Notes: generated by a model not told the origin, from the letters alone. Counted from the stretch's first letter, positions 36,265-45,475 are shown. The stretch is 64,000 nt of DNA from Actinomycetota bacterium (GCA_010023045.1 RGJX01000001.1:1-64000); one strand, 5' to 3'. Numbers and translations are program-made.

Positions 36265-37290
36265 ATGCGCTTTGGAGTTCTAACTGGTGGTGGCGATTGC
36301 CCGGGTCTTAATGCCGTTATTCGTGCCGTAGTTCGTAAGGGCGAAAAAGAGTATGGCTACGAGTTCATTGGATTCAGAGATGGCTGGAAGGGTCCGCTTG
36401 AGGGACTAACAATGCCACTTAATATCAAGGCTACTCGTGGAATTCTGCCTCGCGGTGGAACCATTCTTGGATCCTCGCGAACAAATCCTTTCAAGATTGA
36501 AAACGGCGTAGAGCGAATCAAAGAGAATCTTGCAAAAATGAACGTTGATGCCCTCATAGCGATTGGTGGCGAAGATACTCTTGGCGTGGCAACGAAACTA
36601 GATGCGCTGGGCGTAAAGGTAATTGGCGTCCCCAAGACTATCGATAATGATTTGAACAACACCGATTACACATTCGGTTTTGATACAGCTGTAAATATTG
36701 CTGTCGAAGCAATCGATCGGCTTCACACAACAGCCGAGTCACATCACCGCGCTCTAATTGTTGAGGTAATGGGTCGCCATGCCGGTTGGATCGCGCTGCA
36801 CTCAGGCCTTGCCGGTGGCGCCTCCTGCATTCTCATCCCAGAAGTCCCATTTGATATTGAGAAAGTATGCAAGTTGGTCGAATCTCGATTCCAGCAATCA
36901 TATGCTCCGATTCTGGTCGTTGCTGAAGGTGCGCTTCCAAAAGATGGAACTCTGGTGACTAAAGATGGCTCGCTCGACGCTTTTGGCCATGTCAAGTTAT
37001 CTGGAATTGGTGAGTGGCTCGCAAAAGAAATTGAAACTAGAACTGGGGCAGAAGCTCGTACTTCAATTCTGGGCCATATTCAAAGAGGTGGAACACCTAC
37101 TGCTTTTGATCGCGTACTTGCTACACGCTTTGGGCTGCACGCAATTACGGCGGCGCATGAAGGTGATTGGGGCAAGATGGTTGCGCTTCATGGCACCAAT
37201 ATCGTTCGAGTACCTCTGAAATCTGCTACCGATAAGTTAAAGACTGTAGATCCACGCTTACTTGCTGAGGCAGAAGTCTTCTTTGGCTAA
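36265..37290 (+). CDS. pfkA: Phosphofructokinase, PPi-type by signature
   Basis: 341 residues. 'GGGDCPGLNAVIR' and 'PKTIDNDLNNTDYTFGFDTA' identify a group A phosphofructokinase. Position 104 is Asp ('GGEDT') and position 124 is Lys ('VPKTIDND'); in ATP-dependent enzymes both are Gly. This pair is the established marker for pyrophosphate dependence. The enzyme would then phosphorylate fructose 6-phosphate reversibly with PPi, saving ATP. It is followed 41 bases later by DAHP synthase on the same strand. Confidence 0.93.
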   Translation: MRFGVLTGGGDCPGLNAVIRAVVRKGEKEYGYEFIGFRDGWKGPLEGLTMPLNIKATRGILPRGGTILGSSRTNPFKIENGVERIKENLAKMNVDALIAIGGEDTLGVATKLDALGVKVIGVPKTIDNDLNNTDYTFGFDTAVNIAVEAIDRLHTTAESHHRALIVEVMGRHAGWIALHSGLAGGASCILIPEVPFDIEKVCKLVESRFQQSYAPILVVAEGALPKDGTLVTKDGSLDAFGHVKLSGIGEWLAKEIETRTGAEARTSILGHIQRGGTPTAFDRVLATRFGLHAITAAHEGDWGKMVALHGTNIVRVPLKSATDKLKTVDPRLLAEAEVFFG

Positions 37291-37331
37291 TTGAGTAGCG
37301 CCTAGTTAGCGCTTCTACTTAACCTTCTCCT

Positions 37332-38672
37332 ATGACGGCCCAGCTAGAAACTCTCTTTGATAAGTCGCTTAAGGCTGCCCAACAACCCGAATGGCCCGAT
37401 ATCTCTAAGCTAGAAGCAGCAGTCAAAGAGTTAAAGGCGCTACCACCTCTTGTATTTGCCGGAGAGTGCGACAATTTAAAGGCAAAAATCGCGCAAGCAG
37501 CGCGCGGTGAGGCGTTCTGGCTACAAGGCGGGGATTGCGCAGAAACATTTGCCGGAGCAACAGCTGACTCGATTCGTAATCGAATCAAGACCATTTTGCA
37601 GATGGCAGCGGTTCTTCAATATGGCGCAAGTATGCCTGTTATAAAGGTTGGTCGAATGGCCGGACAGTTTGCTAAACCAAGAAGCAATAACATCGAAAAG
37701 CGTGGCGATATTGAACTTCCCGCATATCGTGGTGATGCTGTTAATGATTTGGAGTTCACCGAATCGGCACGTACCCCAGATCCCGCTCGATTAGTAAAGG
37801 TGTATCACAACTCTTCGGCCACTTTAAATCTAGTTCGTGCATTTACTAAAGGTGGCTTTGCTGATTTACGCCTGGTGCACGAATGGAACAAAGGCTTCGT
37901 TAAGGACTCCAATACTGGCATGCGATACGAAGCGCTTGCTAAGGAGATTGGAAGGGCGCTCGACTTCATGCGTTCTGCAGGAATAAATCCAGAAGAGTTT
38001 AAGACTGTTGATTTCTACTCCTCTCATGAAGCGTTAATTCTCGAATACGAAAAAGCACTTACTCGTATCGATTCACGCACTGGACTTCCTTATGATGTAT
38101 CTGCACACTTTCTCTGGATTGGTGAGCGAACTAGACAACTTGATGGAGCTCACATCGATTTTGCCAAGAAGATCAAGAATCCAATTGGCGTAAAACTGGG
38201 CCCAAAGACAAGCGTTGAAGAGATGATGTCCCTCATCAAGATATTAAATCCTGATGATGAACCAGGGCGCCTGACCTTTATCACAAGAATGGGAGCGAAG
38301 AATATCCGCACTGTTTTACCGCCTCTCGTTGATGCAGTCGCAAATAGCGGAAGTAGCGTTCTCTGGGTCTGCGATCCAATGCATGGAAATACTTACGAGG
38401 CTCCAAGTGGGTTTAAGACAAGAAGTTTTGATGACGTACTAGATGAAGTACGCGGTTTCTTCGAAGTTCATCATGCAAAAGGGACTCACCCAGGTGGAAT
38501 CCATATCGAGCTAACGGGCGATGATGTAACGGAGTGCGTTGGCGGTGGCGCTGAAATCTCGCATGAAGACCTAGCCACTCGGTATGAAACTGCCTGCGAC
38601 CCAAGGCTCAATCACACTCAATCACTCGAGTTAGCCTTCTTGCTCGCGGAAATGCTCCGCGATCGCAAGTAA
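37332..38672 (+). CDS. aroG: 3-deoxy-7-phosphoheptulonate (DAHP) synthase, class II
   Basis: 446 residues, full length for the plant/actinobacterial class II type. Characteristic blocks: 'FWLQGGDCAETFAG', 'KVGRMAGQFAKPRS', 'LPAYRGDAVN', 'FWIGERTRQLDGAH', 'GVKLGPKT' and 'VCDPMHGNT'. It condenses phosphoenolpyruvate with erythrose 4-phosphate, the first step to aromatic amino acids. Chorismate mutase partners, which regulate the class II enzymes in mycobacteria, are not in this window. Confidence 0.96.
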   Translation: MTAQLETLFDKSLKAAQQPEWPDISKLEAAVKELKALPPLVFAGECDNLKAKIAQAARGEAFWLQGGDCAETFAGATADSIRNRIKTILQMAAVLQYGASMPVIKVGRMAGQFAKPRSNNIEKRGDIELPAYRGDAVNDLEFTESARTPDPARLVKVYHNSSATLNLVRAFTKGGFADLRLVHEWNKGFVKDSNTGMRYEALAKEIGRALDFMRSAGINPEEFKTVDFYSSHEALILEYEKALTRIDSRTGLPYDVSAHFLWIGERTRQLDGAHIDFAKKIKNPIGVKLGPKTSVEEMMSLIKILNPDDEPGRLTFITRMGAKNIRTVLPPLVDAVANSGSSVLWVCDPMHGNTYEAPSGFKTRSFDDVLDEVRGFFEVHHAKGTHPGGIHIELTGDDVTECVGGGAEISHEDLATRYETACDPRLNHTQSLELAFLLAEMLRDRK

Positions 38673-38714
38673 ATACAACTATCCGTTCCAAGAAGGTAGG
38701 CGTAGGCTTTCAAA

Positions 38715-39209
38715 ATGCTCAGTAAGGCGACGCTGAAGACGCCGGTAGGTTCGCTCTACCTGATCTCCCACGAACACTTGCTTCTTGCTTCGGGATTCTC
38801 AAACTTCAGAGATTTAACAAATCAGTTGGATGAAGAAGATCGCGATCAAGGTATCTCGGAAGTAAAGCGATTACCAATTATCTCTGACTTACTAGATGAC
38901 TACTTTTCAGGTGACCTTAAGGCTTTAGATGGAATATCAGTTCGCCAACCTGGAGAGAAATTCTCTCAATCTGCATGGAAGGCGATGCGTAAAGTTTCAC
39001 CAGGCAAGACAATCTCTTATGGCGAACTGGCGAAGCGAGCCGGTTCGGCCGATGCAGTTAGGGCCGCAGGCAGCGCCTGTGCTAGAAATTTAATTGCGCT
39101 CGTCGTTCCTTGTCACCGAATTGTTAAGACCGGGGGTGCGCTCGGGAATTATGCCTACGGTTTGCCAGTAAAAGAGTGGTTACTTCGCCATGAAGGCGCG
39201 CTCAAGTAA
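38715..39209 (+). CDS. ogt: Methylated-DNA-protein cysteine methyltransferase
   Basis: 164 residues. The acceptor-cysteine motif 'VVPCHRIVKTGG' and the preceding helix-turn-helix ('SYGELAKRAGSADAVRAAGSA') are those of Ogt/MGMT. It removes alkyl groups from O6-guanine by suicide transfer to the Cys. The N-terminal domain is short, as in Ogt. The gene overlaps the convergent threonine aldolase gene by 30 bases. Confidence 0.95.
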   Translation: MLSKATLKTPVGSLYLISHEHLLLASGFSNFRDLTNQLDEEDRDQGISEVKRLPIISDLLDDYFSGDLKALDGISVRQPGEKFSQSAWKAMRKVSPGKTISYGELAKRAGSADAVRAAGSACARNLIALVVPCHRIVKTGGALGNYAYGLPVKEWLLRHEGALK

Positions 39210-40229
39210 TCTCTTAAGTACCACAACTGCACTTTTAACACCGCTTTCATCTACATCCATATGAGTAACCATACGGACATATTTCGGCCCTAAGGCGCTT
39301 ATCCAAATTCCCTCATTTTTTGTTTCGGCTGCAAATTCAGCAGCGCTCCACGATGAACCGGTAAGGTCAAGACCGACGATATTTGTCTCAATCTCATCTG
39401 GATTAACGCTTGAAGGCACAACTTCATTACAAGCCAGGGCGAGAACCTTTGCTTTCTTATGATCCTCCGCTAAACGTGCAATGTTGTTATCAAGAGCAAA
39501 ATGACCGGCTGCGGCCAATAATCCAACTTGACGCATTCCAGCTCCATAACGTTTACGCCAGACGCGTGCGCTTGCCACCCTTTCTTTGTTACTAAGCATG
39601 AGTGAGCCAATGGGAGCGCCCAAACCTTTCGAGAGACAGACACTTACGGTATCGAAATGCTTTCCATAGTCTTTGAGAGAAACCTTTGATGCAACATGTG
39701 CATTCCAAATTCGGGCGCCATCTAAATGTAGTTTCAAGCCGAGGTTTTGGGCCGCTAGTGCCAACTTTTCAATTTCAGAGATTGGCTGGACTGTTCCACC
39801 GCCAAAGTTATGAGTGTTTTCTACTGCTATAGCGGTGGTGGAGACCAGGTACGGCCCGGAATTAGGACGCGCAAGTTCTAAGGCAGATTGAGCATCAAGC
39901 AGCCCTCGCTTCGCTGTCCAAGTTCGAGTAGTTATACCGCTAAAGGTTGCAGCTGCGCCAAGTTCAGCACGAACTATGTGAGAGTTGCTTTCGCATAGTA
40001 ATTCCTCGCCGGGTGAGACAAGTGTTCGAATTGCAAGTTGATTTGCAAGCGAGCCGCTCGGAGTAAAGACGGCAGCTTCTTTGCCAAACATTTCGGCAAC
40101 TCGTTCTTCTAGCGAGTTAACAGTTGGATCATCGCTATAAACATCATCTCCAACCGGAGCAGCAGCAATCGCAGCGCGCATTGCATCGGATGGTCGCGTT
40201 ACTGTGTCGGAGCGGAGATCAACTATCAT
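39180..40229 (-). CDS. ltaE: Low-specificity L-threonine aldolase
   Basis: About 349 residues from ATG 40229 ('MIVDLRSDTVTRPSDAMRAA'), which leaves seven bases after the preceding transporter gene; an ATG 30 bases upstream would overlap that gene. PLP-fold landmarks: 'SGSLANQLAI', 'LHLDGARIWNA' and the Schiff-base Lys in 'VSVCLSKGLGAPIGS'. It splits threonine or allo-threonine to glycine and acetaldehyde and can supply glycine. Confidence 0.93.
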   Translation of the reverse strand: MIVDLRSDTVTRPSDAMRAAIAAAPVGDDVYSDDPTVNSLEERVAEMFGKEAAVFTPSGSLANQLAIRTLVSPGEELLCESNSHIVRAELGAAATFSGITTRTWTAKRGLLDAQSALELARPNSGPYLVSTTAIAVENTHNFGGGTVQPISEIEKLALAAQNLGLKLHLDGARIWNAHVASKVSLKDYGKHFDTVSVCLSKGLGAPIGSLMLSNKERVASARVWRKRYGAGMRQVGLLAAAGHFALDNNIARLAEDHKKAKVLALACNEVVPSSVNPDEIETNIVGLDLTGSSWSAAEFAAETKNEGIWISALGPKYVRMVTHMDVDESGVKSAVVVLKRLLERAFMAK

Positions 40230-41082
40230 TTTTTGTGGGCGTAACTTTCGGTTGGACAATCATGACCATGGCTACGAGAACCATAGAGCCACCCAGAACT
40301 ATCCGTAAAGTTAATGGCTCGGCGCCCAGGGCTACTGAGAAGAGAGCAGCAAAGACAACTTCCATAGTGAGAATTACGGCGACTTTCGTAGCGGAAATAC
40401 GCGCTTGTGCCCAGGTCTGGACTACGAAGGCGAAGAAAGTAGCAAAGACCGCAGTAAAGATCACGACCGCCCAGACTTGGGTATCAGGTGGCGCAATGAA
40501 TCCATTTAGTGAGGCGGGAATCCCAGAAACGATTGCGCAAGTAGCTAATTGAACAAAAGTAAGTGTGTATGCATCAAAGTCTCTACTCCACCGACTCAAG
40601 AGAAGGATATGTGCAGCAAATAGAAATGCGGAGATTAGAACGAAAAGCTCACCGGTCCCAATTGATAATCCATTGATGGAGAGAACTCCAAGACCCACAG
40701 TTGCAAGAGCTATATAAAACCAGGCCGATATAGTTAATTTCTCCTTGAGAATTAAAGCTCCAATAAGTGGAGTTAAGACGACATAAAGTCCCGTAATGAA
40801 TCCAGTAATTGCCGGAGTCGTGCGCTCTAGCCCTAAAGTCTGGAATATGTAGCCGAGGCCAAGTGCCGTGCCAATGAGTGATCCCTTTAGTAAAAGCGTG
40901 CGATTAAGTCTTGCAATGACCTTTGGATTAGCTACTAACATCACTAGCGCTGCCACTATGAAACGTGAAACCAAGAAGCTGTAGACATCTTGCTGATCAA
41001 GAATGTCCTTCATCCAGACAAAGGAAATTCCCCACATCGCCGCAACGGCAAGAAGCGCCCACGGCGCAAGGACTAAGGCCAC
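40219..41082 (-). CDS. EamA-family (DMT) transporter
   Basis: 287 residues with about ten membrane spans in two EamA repeats. Typical features are 'AAMWGISFVWMKDIL' near the start and 'TGLYVVLTPLIGALILKEKL' closing the first repeat. Its stop lies just before the threonine aldolase start on the same strand, and its start is directly next to the nfo stop (41083), so nfo, the transporter and ltaE form a tight run. An amino-acid exporter role is possible but not shown. Confidence 0.85.
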   Translation of the reverse strand: MALVLAPWALLAVAAMWGISFVWMKDILDQQDVYSFLVSRFIVAALVMLVANPKVIARLNRTLLLKGSLIGTALGLGYIFQTLGLERTTPAITGFITGLYVVLTPLIGALILKEKLTISAWFYIALATVGLGVLSINGLSIGTGELFVLISAFLFAAHILLLSRWSRDFDAYTLTFVQLATCAIVSGIPASLNGFIAPPDTQVWAVVIFTAVFATFFAFVVQTWAQARISATKVAVILTMEVVFAALFSVALGAEPLTLRIVLGGSMVLVAMVMIVQPKVTPTKNDS

Positions 41083-41961
41083 TTATTTATCCCGCAATTT
41101 CTTAAGAAGCGCGACTTCCCGACCATGTTCAGGTTCTTCACCCGGGGTCTCAAGAATCAGGGGAGCATTAACTACAGCTGGATGTCTAAGCAACTCTTCA
41201 AATGGCTTGGTTCCAATTTCACCCTCACCTAAGTTTGCATGTCTATCCTTCAAAGATCCTAGGACATCCATTGAATCATTTGCATGAATCAATTGAATTC
41301 TTTCTTTACCTGCAACTTCTACCAATAGATCCAAAGTCTCGGTCATGCCACCTTTACTCTTTATGTCATGGCCAGCTGCAAATACATGGCATGTGTCAAG
41401 ACAAACCCCAACTTTGGGATGCCACTCTAGAGCTTCAAAGTAATTCTTTAGATCATCTAACTTCTTGACTAGCGATTGTCCTTGGCCAGCAGTAGGTTCA
41501 AGTAGTAGCCAAGGATCCGCATCGGTTAACTTATCCAGGATCGGCATGACTCCGCTCTTTATCTGTTTCCATGCTTTACTCACATGGGCTTCATCAACGG
41601 CTGAGCCAGTATGGATTACAACTCCAAGTGCCCCTATCTCGCGACCTCTGCGAAGTGAGTAAGAAGTTGAAGCAACCGAGTTCTTATAGGTTCCTTCTGT
41701 CGGTGAACCAAGGTTTATAAGAAATGGGGCGTGAACGTAAGTTTCGATCCCAAGTTCGCTTGCTCGCTGGCGAAATGCTGAATCAGCTTCTGGATTTGCA
41801 TCGGGCATGGCCCAGCCACGTGGGTTGGATGCGAAGACCTGAATTGCTTCAGCCTTAATAGTCGCGGCATACTCGATGGAACGCTTTGCCATTCCACCAG
41901 AAGTAGGAACGTGCGCTCCGATTAAGGGGCGTTTCACTTCCTTACTTGAATTCTTGGCCAC
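41083..41961 (-). CDS. nfo: Endonuclease IV (AP endonuclease)
   Basis: 292 residues of the xylose-isomerase-like TIM barrel. Metal-binding blocks: 'VHAPFLINL', 'VIHTGSAVDE', 'LLEPTAGQG', 'VCLDTCHVFAAGHDI', 'LIHANDSM', 'DRHANLGEGEIG' and 'LETPGE'. It nicks DNA at abasic sites and handles oxidised 3' ends. The start lies four bases after the pknB stop on the same strand, so it may be transcribed with the kinase. Confidence 0.96.
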   Translation of the reverse strand: MAKNSSKEVKRPLIGAHVPTSGGMAKRSIEYAATIKAEAIQVFASNPRGWAMPDANPEADSAFRQRASELGIETYVHAPFLINLGSPTEGTYKNSVASTSYSLRRGREIGALGVVIHTGSAVDEAHVSKAWKQIKSGVMPILDKLTDADPWLLLEPTAGQGQSLVKKLDDLKNYFEALEWHPKVGVCLDTCHVFAAGHDIKSKGGMTETLDLLVEVAGKERIQLIHANDSMDVLGSLKDRHANLGEGEIGTKPFEELLRHPAVVNAPLILETPGEEPEHGREVALLKKLRDK

Positions 41962-41965
41962 ACCG

Positions 41966-43891
41966 TCACCCTACTGTGATTGTCACAGTAGAGCCACGTT
42001 TTACTTTGCTTCCCACCTTGGGGGAGATATTTGTGACGACCTTGTTCTTCTTATTGCCAACTTTCTTGACAACAACCTTTAGGTCGAGATCTTTGAGGGT
42101 TGCAACTGCTTTAGCCTCACTTAGCGCAAAGACATTAGGTATAAAAACAAATTCAGTTCCTTTTGAAACAATCAAAGTAATGGTGCTGCCCTTATCAGCT
42201 TCACCCTTGCCTGGGGTTTGAGAGACGACGGCGCCTGCGGGTAGATCTTCGCTAAAGATATATTGAGTCTTAACTTCAAAACCAGCTTCAACTAATTCGT
42301 TAAGGGCCTGTTCACCACTCTTGCCCTTGTAATCAGAGAGGGAGATCTGCTCTACTCCTTTAGAGACAAATAGCGTCAAGGAAGTATCTCGCTTTACTCG
42401 CTCCCCGCTTACAGGTGTCGTCCTAAGGATCAAACCTTTGGGTAGATCACTAGAGAACTCTTCAACAATCTCGCCCACGACCAACTTATTCTCGTCGATC
42501 AACTCTTGTGCTACATCAGGTTTGAGACCAACAAGGTTTGGGATTATGAATCGCTCTTTGCCTTTAGAAACAATAACGGTAACCAGACCATTTGGATCAA
42601 CGCGTCCACCTCCGGCTGGATCTGACTTAATTATCTTTCCTTCGCCAACATCTTCGCTAAATTCCTCAACTCCAATTTCCAAGTTCAACCCAAGATCGGA
42701 TAATTCGGAGCGGGCATCTTTTACGGTAAATCCAGCAAGTGATGGCACTACGACTTTCGAACCGGGCCCAGCCCAGATATACCAAGATGTAAATAGCAAG
42801 GCGAGAGCAGCGAGTGATGCAATACGTCGATTCCGCTTAACTCTAGGAGATACGGAACGTTTTGATTCCTTTGATTTCTTTTTCGCCACCGAACTCTCCT
42901 TTTCGCCCTCTGAGTTAACCTCTGATTCCTGTGAAACTTGAGGATTAGCCTTTCTTGCGCGTGGCTCTTTTTGCCGCTCCCTAATAGGTTGCTTGAGGGG
43001 CAACGGCGGCAAATCCAATTCCAAACTTAGTTGTCTCTTTTTTGGATCTAATTTCTCGGAGAGAGCACGGAGCTCTTCAAGAAATACTGCGCCATCAGCG
43101 GGGCGCTTATCTGGATTTACATCCGTGGCACGTAAAACCAGAGCATCTAATTCCGGCGTAATTGATGAATTCAATGTGGAGGGAGCTGGAACGCGATCAT
43201 TCACATGCCGGATTGCGATTTGGACGGGATCCTCACCTTGGTAAGGTTTTTCGCCGGTGATTAACTCAAAAAGAACTATTCCCAATGAGTACACATCGCT
43301 TCGAGCATCCGCAATACCGCGCTGAACTTGTTCGGGCGATAGATAGGAGACACTTCCTAAAATCACACTTGATTCGGCCGTCATGGTGCTTCCAAGTAAG
43401 GCTCCACGTGCCAAGCCAAAGTCAGCAATCTTTATTCGGCCCTCTTTTGAGACCAGGATATTTTCAGGCTTGATATCTCGATGGACTATTCCAATTTTAT
43501 GTGCAGCGGCCAGTGCGCTTGCTACCGGAATAATCATGGGAATCGCGCGTTCCGGGGGGATTCTTCCCTGCTCATGCAAATAGTCGCGGAGCGTTGCGCC
43601 TTCCACTAACTCCATAACAATGAAGACACATGGAGTTCCGCCTTGGTTCCATCCCTGGTCGAGGACGGCGACGATATTCGGATGCGAGAGCGAGGCAGCA
43701 GCTTTTGCTTCTCTTATGAATCTCTCTACAAACTTTTCATCTTGAGCGAGATGGGGATGCATAATCTTTACTGCGACTTGTCGATCTAAGCGAAGGTCAA
43801 GTGCGGCATAGATTGTTGCCATACCGCCTGAGGCAACTATGCGATTTAACTTATATCGACCATCTATGACTTCGCCAGTTAAATCAGACAC
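41966..43891 (-). CDS. pknB: Ser/Thr protein kinase with four PASTA domains
   Basis: 641 residues. The kinase domain (~1-275) has 'GGMATIYAALD', catalytic 'HRDIKPENILV' and 'ADFGLARG'. A basic/Ser-rich juxtamembrane linker is followed by one membrane helix (~363-383) and four extracellular PASTA repeats (~387-640), each with the 'D-P-x-G-G' or 'T-P-x-x-G' turn and a closing 'V-S-K-G'. Such kinases sense muropeptides or lipid II and control cell wall growth. It stands apart from the usual pbpA/rodA cluster, and here neighbours nfo and the thiamine-transport pair. Confidence 0.95.
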   Translation of the reverse strand: MSDLTGEVIDGRYKLNRIVASGGMATIYAALDLRLDRQVAVKIMHPHLAQDEKFVERFIREAKAAASLSHPNIVAVLDQGWNQGGTPCVFIVMELVEGATLRDYLHEQGRIPPERAIPMIIPVASALAAAHKIGIVHRDIKPENILVSKEGRIKIADFGLARGALLGSTMTAESSVILGSVSYLSPEQVQRGIADARSDVYSLGIVLFELITGEKPYQGEDPVQIAIRHVNDRVPAPSTLNSSITPELDALVLRATDVNPDKRPADGAVFLEELRALSEKLDPKKRQLSLELDLPPLPLKQPIRERQKEPRARKANPQVSQESEVNSEGEKESSVAKKKSKESKRSVSPRVKRNRRIASLAALALLFTSWYIWAGPGSKVVVPSLAGFTVKDARSELSDLGLNLEIGVEEFSEDVGEGKIIKSDPAGGGRVDPNGLVTVIVSKGKERFIIPNLVGLKPDVAQELIDENKLVVGEIVEEFSSDLPKGLILRTTPVSGERVKRDTSLTLFVSKGVEQISLSDYKGKSGEQALNELVEAGFEVKTQYIFSEDLPAGAVVSQTPGKGEADKGSTITLIVSKGTEFVFIPNVFALSEAKAVATLKDLDLKVVVKKVGNKKNKVVTNISPKVGSKVKRGSTVTITVG

Positions 43892-43900
43892 AACCGAATT

Positions 43901-44488
43901 TTAGATGAAGAAGTTGCCATCTACTCGAATTGTGGCGCAATCCCGAGTGTTTTCACTCTCGAAGTGCGCTTGCTCACGAATTTGCCAAATACGCATCTCA
44001 GTTTCGAGGTAATCACCATCTCTACGAAGGACTCTTTGAAGTCCAACTTCTACTTCTACATCAATCCAAATCAATTCGTCAGTGAATGCTCTAGTTGCTC
44101 TCTGTCCAGAACCAACCCCTTCCAAGATCAAGAGAGTGGGGCACGGATGCGAGATTAGATCTCCAAATGACCTACTTAACCAATCATATTTTCGATACCC
44201 AACTGCTTTGCCCTGGGAAGCAGGAGCGAGAATTTGATTTACCAGAGTACGAGTGAGTTGGGCAGTCAAAGCATCCTCCCAACCGTTGTAAAGATCATCC
44301 ATATGAATGGTAAGTACCGAGCCATCTTCAAAGTTTTCGGAAATTTGTCGCGCCAAAGTAGTTTTTCCGGAACCAGCTGGGCCGTCAATTGAGATTGCGG
44401 AAGTAAAGCGAGATTTTCGTGGGCTGGTATTGATCCGCTCCAAAATCTCACTAAGCGAAGTACTTGCTACCTTTTTATCTTTAGCCAT
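43901..44488 (-). CDS. P-loop kinase (uridine kinase-like)
   Basis: 195 residues from ATG 44488. Walker A 'GPAGSGKTTLARQIS' (residues 37-51), 'TIHMDDLYNGWEDAL' with the substrate-site Asp pair, and 'LILEGVGSGQRA' resemble small uridine kinase-like ATPases found in Actinobacteria. The start lies 22 bases inside the PnuC-family gene, so translation is coupled to it and the gene falls under the same TPP riboswitch. A kinase acting on the imported vitamin or nucleoside is plausible, but the substrate is not defined. Confidence 0.8.
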   Translation of the reverse strand: MAKDKKVASTSLSEILERINTSPRKSRFTSAISIDGPAGSGKTTLARQISENFEDGSVLTIHMDDLYNGWEDALTAQLTRTLVNQILAPASQGKAVGYRKYDWLSRSFGDLISHPCPTLLILEGVGSGQRATRAFTDELIWIDVEVEVGLQRVLRRDGDYLETEMRIWQIREQAHFESENTRDCATIRVDGNFFI

Positions 44489-45036
44489 CGAACTAATCCA
44501 TAAATAGCAATGAGAGCAAAGACTGAGTAAAGCAACGCAGTGAAGAAGAACTCTTGCCGCGCGTAATGCCAAGTTCCAAACAAGTTGATTGCAAACCAGA
44601 GGGACCAAGTCTCGTGAAATTGCCGGACCATAATTAGTTGGGTTACTGCACTTGCCACCAGCAGAAGTGAATCTGGCCATGACGCCGCTGCGCCAATATT
44701 TGCGAGGAGAGGAGCTGCCAATAGCCATAAAACGAAAGCAGCAAATAACCAGATAGCTCTCTCGTTCTTGGTCATGTAACGAGGTTCAACGCCACTGGGT
44801 TTCCAACCAAACCATCCCCAGATTGCAGCTGCGATAAAAATGAGTTGGAGAATCGCACTAGCAAGTAGATCAACTCTGTAGAAGAAGAGTCCGTAAAGGG
44901 TGCTACTAAGAATCCACCAAGGCCATGCCCAGCGAGTACCTCGCGCTCCTAAAGTCACGGCGGTCAATGAAGTTAAGACAGAGATAAATTCCAGGTAGGA
45001 GACTTGGTATTCCCAGGCGGTAAAAAAAGTATTCAC
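44467..45036 (-). CDS. pnuT: PnuC-family vitamin transporter, probably thiamine (PnuT)
   Basis: About 189 residues from GTG 45036, with AAGGGG six bases upstream. An ATG at 45060 is in frame but lies inside the riboswitch, so it was rejected. Seven or so membrane spans and the PnuC-like 'WPWWILSSTLYGLFFYRVDLL' and 'IWGWFGWK' blocks define the family. PnuC homologues under TPP control are known as thiamine transporters (PnuT) that move the unphosphorylated vitamin by facilitated diffusion and need a kinase to trap it. The P-loop kinase gene directly downstream fits that scheme. Confidence 0.85.
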   Translation of the reverse strand: MNTFFTAWEYQVSYLEFISVLTSLTAVTLGARGTRWAWPWWILSSTLYGLFFYRVDLLASAILQLIFIAAAIWGWFGWKPSGVEPRYMTKNERAIWLFAAFVLWLLAAPLLANIGAAASWPDSLLLVASAVTQLIMVRQFHETWSLWFAINLFGTWHYARQEFFFTALLYSVFALIAIYGLVRWLKIKR

Positions 45037-45042
45037 GTTTAA

Positions 45043-45117
45043 CCCCTTTCCAATTCGCATTACCGAACTGGTGTGACGGTCGACCCGAAGGTCCTCTCAG
45101 CCAACTTTTGGCTCCCG
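45043..45117 (-). ncRNA. TPP riboswitch (THI element)
   Basis: On the minus strand, from CGGGAGCC (45117) onward, the conserved GGCTGAGAGGACC is followed by a GACC arm, then ACCAGTTCGGTAATGCG and the closing GAATTGGAAAGGGG. These match the two sensor arms of the thiamine pyrophosphate aptamer (CTGAGA; ACCTGATCYGG-TAATGCCRGCG; AGGGA). The terminal AAGGGG is also the ribosome site of the transporter gene, so ligand binding probably blocks translation. No separate terminator was seen. Confidence 0.85.
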
Positions 45118-45142
45118 ATTGAAAAGAAGATTAGCATAAGCC

Positions 45143-45475
45143 GTGCTCAAGTTCGCTTACTTTGCGATGTTGCTATTCACATTTTTCGGCTCTATCTGGC
45201 TTGAGATTTTCTTGAAGGTTGGTGTACTCCGTAGATTCAAACGCGCACTTCTAAGCATCTTGCCGGTCTCGGTAATCTTTTTGATTTGGGACTATTACGC
45301 CGTTACCCAGGGACATTGGTGGTTTGATGAGAATCAAGTTGTCGGAATTTTCGGACCAAAGGGAGTGCCACTTGAGGAATTTCTCTTCTTCATCGTAGTC
45401 CCGCTCGCATCACTACTAACTATAGAAGCGGTTAGAACCCAGAAGCCAAATTGGAAATTTGGTGACGAAAAATGA
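45143..45475 (+). CDS. crtYc: Lycopene cyclase subunit CrtYc
   Basis: 110 residues from GTG 45143 with three membrane spans. The conserved 'GVPLEEFLFFIVVPLAS' motif (PxE(E/D)) is that of the heterodimeric bacterial lycopene cyclases. With CrtYd, whose start overlaps by four bases (ATGA), it closes a beta-ionone ring on one or both ends of lycopene. It faces the carotenoid genes crtB-crtI-crtE on the other strand and diverges from the TPP-controlled transporter. Confidence 0.9.
   Translation: MLKFAYFAMLLFTFFGSIWLEIFLKVGVLRRFKRALLSILPVSVIFLIWDYYAVTQGHWWFDENQVVGIFGPKGVPLEEFLFFIVVPLASLLTIEAVRTQKPNWKFGDEK

Noticed and set aside
42438-42941. Long open frame antisense to pknB
   Set aside because: It mirrors the codon pattern of the PASTA kinase gene, has no ribosome site and no recognisable domain.
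45037-45060. ATG 45060 as start of the PnuC-family gene
   Set aside because: This ATG is part of the conserved TAATGCG of the TPP aptamer. GTG 45036, with AAGGGG at proper distance, is a better start.
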